A DNA stretch of 64,000 nt, taken from positions 1-64,000 of the forward strand of contig JAXGGA010003931.1 of NCBI GenBank assembly GCA_038373865.1. Reading direction: 5' to 3'. Positions 28,701 to 40,700 of the stretch are shown in pieces. Position numbers and translations under genes: made by a program. The DNA is from Uloborus plumipes (Eukaryota; Arthropoda; Arachnida; Araneae; Uloboridae). The stretch's first letter is position 1. The number at the start of each line of letters is the position of its first letter. The notes below the pieces were generated by a model. The model saw nothing but the letters and a program-made list of their open reading frames with translations. It searched no databases and was not told the DNA's origin.

Positions 28701-31700
28701 CCATTGTTCTAGCAAATAAATGAAATATGTCTCTATTGATATTATGCTCATCAAATAATTTTATGCTACATAATTTTTGCAAATATTTTGAAAAAATAGA
28801 TATGAATTATTCAAACAATAAACTAAACTGCAGAAAAAACCGAAAAGAAAGAAAAAAGAAAAGCCCTTCCATCAGGCCCGTTATTTCGACTTTTACTAGG
28901 GGGTGGGGGGCAAAGGGTGAGCACAATGTAAATTTTACCAAAAAAAGGCAAAAACTACGCCTACTTATATGTAAATATATTAGTTTTCCAAAGCCAGGGG
29001 GAGGAGCAATTGACCACCCCTGCGCCCCCCCCCCCCCAAATGACGGGCCTAAATGGGAAATGAAACTTTTTTTTTCTGGTGCGAACCCTGACAACGATGT
29101 ATGACTATAGATTAGAATGAATGGAACATTTTTTTAATTCTATTTATTTATTTATGTTCTCAATTTCTTTTTGTGCTGGAAACATTGAAAAAAAAAAATG
29201 CAAACTGCAGGGCCCTTAACTCTAGTCTCTTTTTTAATTTCAGGTCCCTAAAAGTCTTTTCTTAATTTTACGCATTTTTTCTTTAAAATTCCAGTTTCAT
29301 TTAGAATTTTTCCAGTAACCTCTTATCTACTAGAATTTTTTTCCTAAAAAATGAATGAACGGTGATCACACTCCTACCATGATAATTGGAAAATTTTGAT
29401 TTAAATGGGGACACAACAGATAAGACATCAAAATTAATGGTTAGGTGCAGTGGTTGGAAAAACATTTCTTTTGTAGCGAACTACAACTACTTTGTTATAA
29501 ATGTAGTTAACTACAACTACTTTTTTAAAAATGCAGCAACTACAAACTACTTTTGAAATGTTGTAGCTACTTGGCTACTTTTAAAAAAATAAATTAAAAA
29601 AAAAGGCATACAGTAAAATGGGGTGAATCAGAACACTTTTCAGCTTTGATTGTAAAAAAGGTAGTTAAGATTTTTTTTCAATTCGATTTTTTGAGTAAAA
29701 ACTTCGGTCTTGTTTTGCTTTTGATATTCCAAGCAAAGACAAAATATTTTGAACAGTTATTATTTATACATATAGGAATTTAGGGGTGTTCCGAATCACC
29801 CCGCTGATAGGGGTCAATCGGAACACATTCTAAATTTTTTATTTTTTTCAACTTAACCTGTAATAGGTCTCACAAACATGAGTAATATTGATGGGGAAGA
29901 ATAAGAACAGATAATTACTGTCAAATAAAAGTTAATTTTCTGTACCAGTAACCGTTTATAATTTGTCAAAATTCAAAATAATTTTGAACTTATGAAAAAA
30001 TAAAATTAATTTTAAGAAATGCTTTTGAAATGAAATACAAAGATTTAACATAAATTGAAGTCACTCATGTCGTCCACAAATTTGTGTTTATCCTTAAAAC
30101 TAGCAGTTGTGGCTTGGCTTAAGTTTTTTCATAACAGCATCTGGAATGAACGCTGCCTTTTCTTGAGTTTCTTGAAATCTCTAGGCTTTGGGGATTGTCC
30201 TGTAAGATTTTCCTACTTATTCATCACTGTCTGTGTGCTGGACATTTGACACTTAAAGTCTGTATGACTTTCTCCTATGGATTTTAAGTAAAAAGAAGTC
30301 TCCTGGGGCAAAAATATTTTTAAATCTGTAACTTTCTGTCATTCTAAGATCTAGTTGCTCATAAGAACGGAACAGTAATAAATTCTCGTCCTTGTCTTGA
30401 GTAGAAAAATTGGAGTTAGAATCTTGATTTTTCAAACAGTTTCCTTCAAATAGGTTCGAATTGGAAAAACAAAACTAAGTGTTCCGATTCCCCCCGCAAT
30501 TTTCCTATGGCATTTTTCAGAATTCTTCATTTTTATGACACAATTTTTAAAAAATGTAAATTCTAATGTGGTATTCTATTGTTCAGATACATGCATAATT
30601 GAAACATACCACTCTTAGGTTTAAAATATAAGAAGGTTTGAACTTGCATATGAAGTTTTACAGTCTATGAAAACATGATGTTTTCTAGCAGTCCATGTGC
30701 AGCTCTCCTTAGAAGCCAATAGCGTTGTCAGATTGACAAAAGTCATTTTTTCTTACTTCCTATGATCTTACCTTTCTAAAAAAAAATTAATGTCGAAAAA
30801 TACCTAGTAGTATATTTATGAAGAAATTATTTGTACGGTCGGGAAGTTTTGTTCCGGTTCACCTCGCTGTTCCTATACACCTCATTTTACGGTACATCAT
30901 TTGAGGATTGACGAAAAAATTCGACAAGTGGTTTACATTAATAAATTAACTTATTTGGACACGGAATATTACTAGGAATTTGCCTTTTTTTTGCTCTAGT
31001 TTGTCCTTTTAATTTTTTTTTTTTTGCAATTTTACGAATATTTGCCGCAAGATAGAATTCAAAAGTCGACAGATTGAAAAATTTAACCTTCAAATTTCTC
31101 ATAATTACTTTCCAGGGAACGTTTAGGATTCTGAAAATTATTTGTCGGAATATGATAATTATGATGCCAAATAAACCAATGACGTCAAACAGATAGAATG
31201 TATGACGTCAAAATGATGTAGATAAGATCAGCTCACAGTTTTATAGAACTATAACTTTCTTGTTTCTCATTGCGTCCGCTAGTGCTCTCCTACAAGATTT
31301 GAATCTATCAGATTAGGTTAAACCAGATTTGAAAGAACTTCTTTCTTTCTCTATTTTTTTTTCTTTAATTTTTTCATTCACTTATTTTAAAAGTAGTTTT
31401 CAGAAATCGCTACAAACTACTATTTTTTTGTATCGCGCTACTCACTACTCAACTTTTTTTAACCTGTTAACTGGGTATGACGAAATAATTCGTCATACAT
31501 AAAAGCCTGCAGCAATGGGCATGACGAAATATTTCGTCATACATAAAAGCCTGCAGCAATGGGCATGACGAAATTTTTCGTCATGGAAATTAATCGTAAT
31601 ATCTGTACCTTAGAACCAGAGTAACGTAAGTCCATTTTCGTCATTTTTCGGTAGAGGGGGAAAAAGATTGTCGAATACATTGTTTTTCCCCTCTACTGAA

Positions 31701-34700
31701 AAATGACGAAAATGGACTTACGTTAGTCTGGTTCTGAGGTACAGATATATTGAAAGCATCACGTTCTACGTTGTTCTTATCTATTAAATCTTACAGTGGT
31801 TATATATATGCCATCATATTATCAATGCATCATGAATTTTCTTGTTCTTGTAATCTGTAACTTGAACGCTATTAACGGGAAAACGGGCGCTGCATGATCT
31901 ATACTTCGAGCTACCACAATTTGGTATCAAAATAAATAAAAATCATAAGTTAAAAACGATATTCTTTTATTATTTGAGGTGTGATATTACTTATCGCTGC
32001 GAAAAAAAAAGTCCCCATTGTGAAACGAGTTGAGCAATAGCTAATTCCCCGGTTAACAGGTTAAAAAGTAGTGCGCTACACTACAAACTACTAAAAAATG
32101 TAGCTACTACAGTAGTTTCGCTACTTGTAGCGCGCTACTTCCGACCCCTGGTTAGGTGTAATAAATTCATTCCTTGTTTTAAGCAAAAGTAATTTCAATA
32201 CTAAAATTAGTATTTTCTATTGTCTAAAATTCATTCAAAAAGTTACTTGTTCCAAGCAAAAGTAATTTTCATTAAAAAATGACCGTTTAACTGATTAATC
32301 GGCTAAGATTGGCTAATAGGATAATCAGAAAAGTGGCCGATCACTGTTTTCTATCAATTGATTAGTGCATCATCGACTTTAACTTTTAAAAATTAAGGTT
32401 TAGGTATCTTTTTAATCATTTTACAAAGATTTTAGATCTATTTTCCCTTAGGGACAAACTGAAAACCAATTCTGAGCCCTAAAATACCAGAAATATATGA
32501 ACAAAAAATTTAAAAATCAGGACAAATCAGGACAGAAAACTTTCTATCAGGAAAATCAGGACAACTACAAAGTCAGACACTATAACTGCACAAAAGTCAT
32601 ACTTTCATGTTCATTTAAACAAACTGCAGTTATTTTAGCAATTACAAAATAAAAAAAAATGCTTACCTACACCTAATTTAACAACCTCTGAAGTTTTTGT
32701 ATTAATGCACAAAATGACCTAGAAAAAAATAACAATAAATAAAACCACATGTATTTATACATTTTGAAACACTGTATAGGAATAAAGAGTGAATAGTTGT
32801 ATAGTATACTTTATACAAAAAGTTATTACACACATTATTAATGCACTGGGTACATTATAAAAAACTAAAAAAATAGTGAGGTTTTCATGTAATATAGAGC
32901 AAAATGCTTTTCCATCATTCTTCAAAATCATTTTTTATCGAGTTCACAAAGTGTTAAACACAAAAATTTAGTTTTGGTTTATAGCAGAGCAATACATGAT
33001 GAAGTTGAAGGAAAATACTGTATTCAAGGATATATGTAGGGAAATTATGATGTAAGGCATCCGTTGCATCATAATTTCACCACATATGTACTTAAACATG
33101 GCCATATTTCAGGGGAGGGTTTTTAGGGTTCCAACCCCTTCCGAAATTTTACAAAACTAATCCAAAAAATGCTTTTTATTGCCCTTTTTTGCTGAAATTT
33201 TTTTTTCCTATTTTATTTTTAATTTTCTTATTTACTTTTCAGTTTCATTTGAAAAATGAAATTAGCATTACTTAATAATAGCACAAATTAATTGATTTAT
33301 CTGCAGTATTTATCTTTATTGTAGTTTAAAAAAAAAAAAACCTTTGAAAAAAAATTTTTTTTATACATCGCGATGCATCGCAACATCGCGATGTAAGGTT
33401 GGCGATGCATCACCATGTAGAAATTCCCACATCACCCAGCCCTACAAGTTGGGCGCATTCTAAGTATCAAAGGGCAGGCAGGGCGCAGCGCCCTCCCGCC
33501 CAAGCCTGTAGGAAGTTCTGTTTGAGCTTAGCGTGGCAGTATTGCTCTGCGTAATTCCCCAGAGAGTAAGAGGAGAAACGCGTCAATCACTTGACACATC
33601 AGCTACCACGTAGATCCAGTACTCTGCACCTGAAGTCACGTGGCCAGCAAACAAGGCAAGCATGGCAGCACTGGGTTTTGCTCCTTATTCTTAATCAACC
33701 TCACAAAAGTCTTATTTTCGTACTAGTGGAATTGGATTACCGTATTTTCCTGTATATAATCCGCGGATTATGTGTTAAAAAAGTTCAAAATTTTGAGGTG
33801 CGTATTATACGCTGCTGCGGATAATCTGATAAAAAAAATTTCAGCTGAAAAGTTTTAATTGAGGTTTTGAAAGTACGTTTTATTTTATCAAATAATAAAC
33901 AGATGGCGCTGAAAGCATTCCGTCTCTGTGAAAAGCTAGCTCAACGCTCAATCCTCCTGGTCAACACCCTGCTCCTTGCGTGTCATCGCCGAGCTAAGCA
34001 GGCGACTCTCATCGCGTTATCGCCCAATTACAGAGAGGCGCAAATAATACGTCACTCGCTCCGCTGAAAATGACGAAATAAACCGAGAAGCGAAATAAAT
34101 AGTTCTTAGCGCGATGTCCGAATTTCGGGTATAATTAGACCCTCCGCTTCAGAAATCAGATTAGTTTGTGACATTCACGCATTTTTTAGCTTGTTTCTTT
34201 AACCATAATCTCCTTAAGTTGTAAAAATAATTTCACTTTTAGGAGCGTCGCTTCGTAGTGCGGAGAAATACGTTCATTTGAATCGAAAGCGTCAGCCCAC
34301 ATACAGGTTTCTCATCCGTTCTCCGTGACGTCATGGTCAAAGAACTTTGAATCATTTTAGTATTCTATAATAGATCGCTTTAAAATCTTAAAAGTTTAAT
34401 CCTTTCGAAATGCAAATAAGAAAAAAAGTTCCGACATCGCGAATCTAATTACGAACGCCAAGAAGGCAGCCAGCTGCGTTTTAGGCTCCCTTGCAGTCGC
34501 AAGCCGCCGGGAACGAAACAAAAGGAGCCAATGAAACGTCGTCTTCTGCGGGACCCATCGATGACGTGTGCGACACACCTCCGATAAGAAATGCGTCTCG
34601 GCTGAAAAAACATGCGCGTTAATCAAGCGAAACATTTTAAAAAAAAAGTGCGGACTATACGGCGCTGCGGATTATACGACGCTTTTTTTGGGGGGGAGGG

Positions 34701-37700
34701 AAAAAAGGGCACTGCGGATAATACGCCGCTGCGGATTATATACAGGAAAATACGGTACTTTTTACCAGAACAGGCATAATGTTCATAACACTACAGTTGT
34801 AACCCTGCAACTTGAGTGCAAATGCGGCTCTTGAGCACTTAAGAGCTTGCAAATAAAATTACAGTGAACTCTCGCTTATACACCGCCTCATTTATGCACC
34901 TTTTCCCCTTATACGACGATTTTCAATGGTCCCACCACATTCAATAGCATAATAATGATAATATTCGTTTATGCGACGCTGCAAAGATGAATATTTCACT
35001 TACGCGCCGAATTTTCATAAAATGTAAAGAAATAAATTTATTTTCTTTAAAAAATAAGCATGTTTCTTCATTTTCCTCTTAAATCTTTCGCCTCTATTGC
35101 TCACAGAAGGCATTTTTCCCACATGAACTAGAGTTTGGAGAGGGACAATTATCTATTATGCATCGTTTTAAAGGTAACAATTTGTGATTAGATACGCTAC
35201 AATTGCCAAACCGTAGTAATATGAAGAAAATGGTTACCTTAGCGCAAATTATATACTGCAAATTTTTAATCCAATGTTTCTTAGCACTAATAAGCAGGGA
35301 TACTGCAGACACGTGTTTCGGTGTTACAAGGAACATCTTTTTCAATGCGAAAAATTTGGAGCTTATGAATGCACAGACATCCGACAAAAGCCAAATATGT
35401 CCTTTTCCTATAGAAACATTCCCATTCATGCTCTCATTAGAACTTATGCTGTGCTTTAGACCTTTAAACAGGCTTGCTAGCTTATGCATATCTCTCAGTT
35501 ATGCGCCTTTTTTCTGTTTGTCACTTGGGCCGGCGAATAAGTGAGAGTTCACTTTTTTAGGGCGAGTTGAGAGATGGCTGAGAGTAATCCTACCTGATAA
35601 CTTCTCCAGATGGATGAAAGGAAAATAAATTTGTCATTCAAAGCGAGGCATCTTGAAGGAAAACCAGAAGAAAATATCCCCGGAAATGCGTCATCTGCAG
35701 ATTAAGTCAAGAAGAAAATGATTAAAACAAGATATTTATCATCAATGCACTTCAGCTGCTTGTGCAAATTGCACTGAGAAAAAACATTAAATAAAGTATA
35801 GCACATACTATTAATCTTGAAACTCAGTAAGTATGAATTGTAACATATAAATAGCTTAATGTACACATATTTTAGGGATGAATTAAAGTATATGTATATA
35901 AAAGAAATTATTTTCTAGAACTCAATGTATTTGTGTCAAGAATTTGAAAACATTAATTGTTTTTACTCATATCTATAGCATTTGCATATGCAAAAAAAAA
36001 AAAAATCCTTACAAAAATAACAAAAATAATCCTATTTTTAGTGTCAGATTTTATTTTATGTAAGGCATAAAAGTTAAGATTTTTCATCAAAATAAGCATT
36101 CAAAAGAAATAACTTTCTATTATATCGCTTTTGACAATATTTGAAACATAAAAACATACACCACCTAACTGAAAAAAAAAAAAAAAAAAATCAGGCAATA
36201 AAAGTTAAATAAGTGATTTCTGCGATTTAAGTAAAGTTTGGCACCTGCTTATAAATACATTGGAAACTTTTTCTTGAATAGAAACAATTTTCCTCTACAT
36301 TTGCAAGCTTTAAATAGACAAATTCAAGGATTTTAAGATGAAAATTATGCTACTACTGGGAAATTATTTATGTAATTAATAAGAATATGAAAAATCAGAA
36401 ACAAATCACTACAAAAAGTATATTCAGAGAATATTTCTTTTAAACAAGCTTTCTCATTTAGTATAAAAAAGCTTCATAAGTGTCAATTTTGTTAAAAATT
36501 TATTGTAAGAAGTTAGTTCATAAATAAACTGACTTATAGGTTAGGTAAAATGAGATGCAACGTTTAAAAGTAAATAAGATTAAAATATTAAAAGTTTTAA
36601 AAGGAGACAAACATGTTTTGGAGGCTACAGCCTCCTTTTTCAGTGCCCGGCAAGCAAATGGAATGAAATAAGGTCATGGGAGAGTTTAAATACGAAAAAG
36701 GAAAGAAAATGGACCAATCAGCTCTAAGCATGTGCTGAGATAATATTTGACGTATCAAAATAGGTACATTTGAGCCAATCAATTAAGATTTGAGAGATAT
36801 GTGGAACAGCAAAAGAGTTATTACAGAGATTATTTGAATATTTGTGAATATAAAAGACCTCTAGAAAATCTAATTCACCTATAGTAGTAGGTCTGTAAAT
36901 GATTTTGGCTTCCGAAAAAACAAAATCATGCCCTGTGTCTCAACAATGTTTGGCAATAGAAGATTTGTTGAGTTCCTGTTTTTTAACATAGTTTTCATAT
37001 TCATTTAAACAAAATTTTAATGATCGTCTTGTCCCCCCCACGCATCCGGTTTTACATTGGCAATTAATGTAATAGATGCCCCATTGATCGAGTGGTCGGA
37101 CTGAGTTCTTTAGTTTGGAGAAAGATAGTTTGTTCATAGGTTTGTAAATTACGTGAAAATCAAATTTGGTAAGAATTTTAGAAATCTGAAAAGATGTTTT
37201 CGAATACAACACAAAATGTGAAGAAGTAAAACTCAGCTTGGTGGGGGTTATATTCCGGGTAGAAAGTTTGTAAAAGGCTTTGTTAATAATTTGATGAGGG
37301 TAAAAACTGTCGAGAGCCACACTCTTCAAAAAATCGAGTTCATCATTAAGTAAGAGCTGATCAAAACAGATATTAATGGCATGATTGGTAAATGTATAAA
37401 AGGCAGACATTTGTTGCTTCATCAGATGGTATGAACGAAAGTTTGGGGGAAGACAGATCGCAAATGGTTTTCGATAAACAGTAATAGAAAATTTAGTATT
37501 GTTTTTTGAAATTAACACATCAAAGAGCAAGGAATTATTGTTTTCAATTTCTGCAGTAAACTGAATATTAGGATCAATTTAGTTAATTAAATCAACAATA
37601 TACAGAACAGTGTCAGTTGTGCAATCTAAGAGGGTGAACAACATATCTGAGCCAGTATGGAAAGTCCAATAATTGAAAAATTTTTGTTGAAAATAGTCCA

Positions 37701-40700
37701 TGTAGATTTCACTGGGGACAGGGCTCAAGGGGTTACCCATAGCGAGGCTGTCAGTTTGTTGTTAAAAAGTGCCCCCGAAGTTAAAGGTTGTGTGATTGAG
37801 ACAGATTTCACAATGAATTCATAAGTTCAAAAATTTCATGATCAGTGCGGTGGAGTTCACAGAATCTTGTTTCAAGACACCTCAAAGCACCAATAACATG
37901 AACATTGGTGAAAAGATATTTGACGTCAAAAGATACCATAAGTAAATTATAGGGTTTGAACTTACGAAGGATATTAACAAAATCTATAGAATTTTCGACA
38001 GAATGAGTATTGAAGTCCAGCAGTGGAGAAAACTTAGAAGTTAGAATTTTGGTCAGCCCATAAAAGACGGTGCCAATGTTGGAAACAATAGGTCTCAAGG
38101 GAATTCTGATCTTTATGATAATTTCCATGACTTAGATGACGCATGACTTGACATTTCTCTACAGTAACTGCCTGTAGATCAAAACCTAATTCCCCATGTC
38201 CCATTAAAAAATTATGCCCACTAAGGGCACTAAATTTATGCTTAAAGAATTGAAAATGAATGCAGAAGCAACTTAAATGCACTTAACGAAGATAAAAAAT
38301 AGCAAAACATCGAAAATACTAAGAAAGCCTACAGCCAAAACCCATGAAAAGAAGTCGTTGCCCATTTCAGACTGACAACAAGGCATGATTGCCTAGCGGA
38401 GCACTTGCATGAATAAGTGCTCTGAGTAGCACTAGCTGTCCAATTTGCAGCACCGAATCTATGAAATCAAACTATCTCCTGGTCTGCGTGAGGCGGGATG
38501 GTACCGCACAGAGAGAAGGAAACTTGCCTAAACTGAATTGGGAAGCGAGAAATCAGAAGGTACAGGGACAGCTGCTTCTCCCATGCTACTCGATCCTTGG
38601 AACCCCTCCTTTTTCTTTTCTCGTTGCTGCTGTTTCTAAATTGTTAACTTTCTGTTGTCTGCTTGTTTCTTTGTTCCATACGTATTTTTCATTTAGTTAC
38701 TCCTTTTTTCTTATGAGATCCCTGCATGGATTAATTTCTAATAAAGCCTTAGTTAAAAAAAAAAAAAAAAACATTGACTGCCATAACCCACTTGTCTGCC
38801 CACTTGGTAATATGATCCTTGGTCATATGATTCCCTTGTAGCTGAATTACTTGTTCTTGATTTTCTACAATCCCCATAATTTGGACATTATTAGAAAAAC
38901 AATTCATATTTTCAAAAATATTTTCATGAATTTCACGCATCAAAAATAATAAGCAAAAAGGGCCCTAAAACTGATTATGTGACAACTTTAGGAACTAGTC
39001 ACTGTCACACTTACCTTCTGCTGAAAACACTAAGTCAACAAGAGTTTCAACGCTTTGTGTCTTCCACTCCATCTAGAGCAAACGGATAAAACAACATAAG
39101 AAATAATAAAGACTATTTAGAGTGTAATGTAAAATTAAGGTACTTAGAGTTTACCAAGATTTTAACATTTAAAGTTTTACAAAGAATAAAAGTGTACTTT
39201 TTCTGTTGCTACACAACTTTATTTTTAGTAAAAAATACTTGCTCTTACTGAATAAAGAAGCTATGGTTCTAACGGTTGTTTCAATGATAAACCACTATCC
39301 AAATTGGCCAATCTTAATTTGAAATCAATGGATTAGTTTTGTCCATCAAAGGATTACCAGCAATTGTGACTGGAGTGATCATAGGTAAGCAGCCAGTTGT
39401 CCATTTTCAAGCTATACATTCAGTTTCTTGCAGCAAGACATTCACAGGGATCGCAGTGGAGATTTAAAAAATGTTAGGGCACAATTTTGATAAAATTTTA
39501 CGACATTTTTAGGACAACAAAATAGCAAGTTCTGATCATTTCAATGTAATTTCTAATCTCGACTGTCAAAAAGAACAATTAAACATTTCATATTTTATCT
39601 TAAAAACTAACAAAAAAAAATGCATTCAATATTTTATTAACATTTTATGGCGTGCATTGATAACTTTTTGTTTAAATACATGCTTACTTTTCTTAACATG
39701 CTGCACATTCGATGAGGACCACCAGCTTTGTTCTCAAGATAAAATAAATTTTCAAATGTAGAGTCAAAGTGAGGGCTTATAATGCAAGTGTCTCCTTCAG
39801 AAATAAAATCTGGAAAAAAAAAAAAAAAAACAATAATGCACCTTATTTTGCAGGGGGAAAAAATCACTCCTTAAATAAAATTAAAAAAAAAAAAATAATT
39901 AAGTAGGCTAGTGTTTTCAAAGTGTGGTCTGCAGACCTACGGGGGTCCTCAAGCTCAAAGCAGGGAGTTCGTGGCTGCTAATGAGTGCTGTAAAAGTGCT
40001 GAGGATTTAGGTTGCTAGAGTGCGAAGAAGATGCAAAATATTGCAATCTCAGGATATAGATCATAGTTTAGTCCAAAACAAAAGCACAAGAGAACTTGGT
40101 GAGCATTTTGTGTGAAGAAAAAAAGTATTTGTTTACGTACATACAGGTGAGCAATGAATCCCCCCTCCCCCTGTCCTAATATGGTACTTTGTACATGTAA
40201 GGACGCGCATTATGTTTCTAACACAAAATAAACACATATTTCCGTATTCTTATTTAAAATGAGAAGACTGATGTCTCTTAAACAAGATTAACGTTCTATT
40301 ATTTTCCAACTCCATTAAGTGCATTATTACAAGTAAACTCCTAACATAAATAAAATTAATTTTATCAAATTGATTTTTTAATTAACTTTTACTACCATAG
40401 ACAATATTAAGTAGTAAAAACTACATAGTAGTTCTCTCTAACTTAATGCACACATTTCCAGGAACCTCTATACCGTCATGCTAAGGGGTGCCATGTGAGA
40501 TCATACAGACCATGTTGCTCACTATTTTTGATTTTAAAAACTTTTTGTCTGTTAATTAACTGTTATATTGGGAGCATGAAACAATGGTTTAAAAAATTTT
40601 AAACCTTCAGAATTTTTTTTAGCAACCACTTTTCAGTAGCTGCGGAAGCGACTTTTCATGAAAAGAGTACTTTTTGAAGATGCTTATAACTTTTTTATTT

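Larger units (their letters stand above)
31463..32060. mobile_element. piggyBac-like MITE, nested, itself interrupted
   Basis: TTAA on each side (31459-31462, 32061-32064). Termini are CCTGTTAACTGGG and CCCCGGTTAACAGG. It holds the three-unit tandem repeat at 31474-31586 and the foldback MITE at 31603-31744. Confidence 0.88.
29448..32150. mobile_element. hAT-like element carrying several nested insertions, 2.7 kb
   Basis: Termini CAGTGGTTGGAAAAAC and 'GCGCGCTACTTCCGACCCCTG', with subterminal 'ctacaactactt' repeats at both ends. The 8-bp duplication GTTAGGTG is perfect (29440-29447, 32151-32158). The interior is occupied by elements at 29611-30892 and 31463-32060. No hAT transposase is seen. 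Confidence 0.9.

Noticed and set aside
34396..34635. 79-residue minus-strand frame
   Set aside because: It lies wholly inside a TA-flanked element and shows no transposase motifs.
36940..37530. Functional retroelement gene
   Set aside because: In-frame stops and a degraded reverse-transcriptase active-site region show it is a pseudogene.
38461..38841. 126-residue plus-strand frame
   Set aside because: It is the frameshifted tail and 3' UTR of a LINE running into its poly(A).
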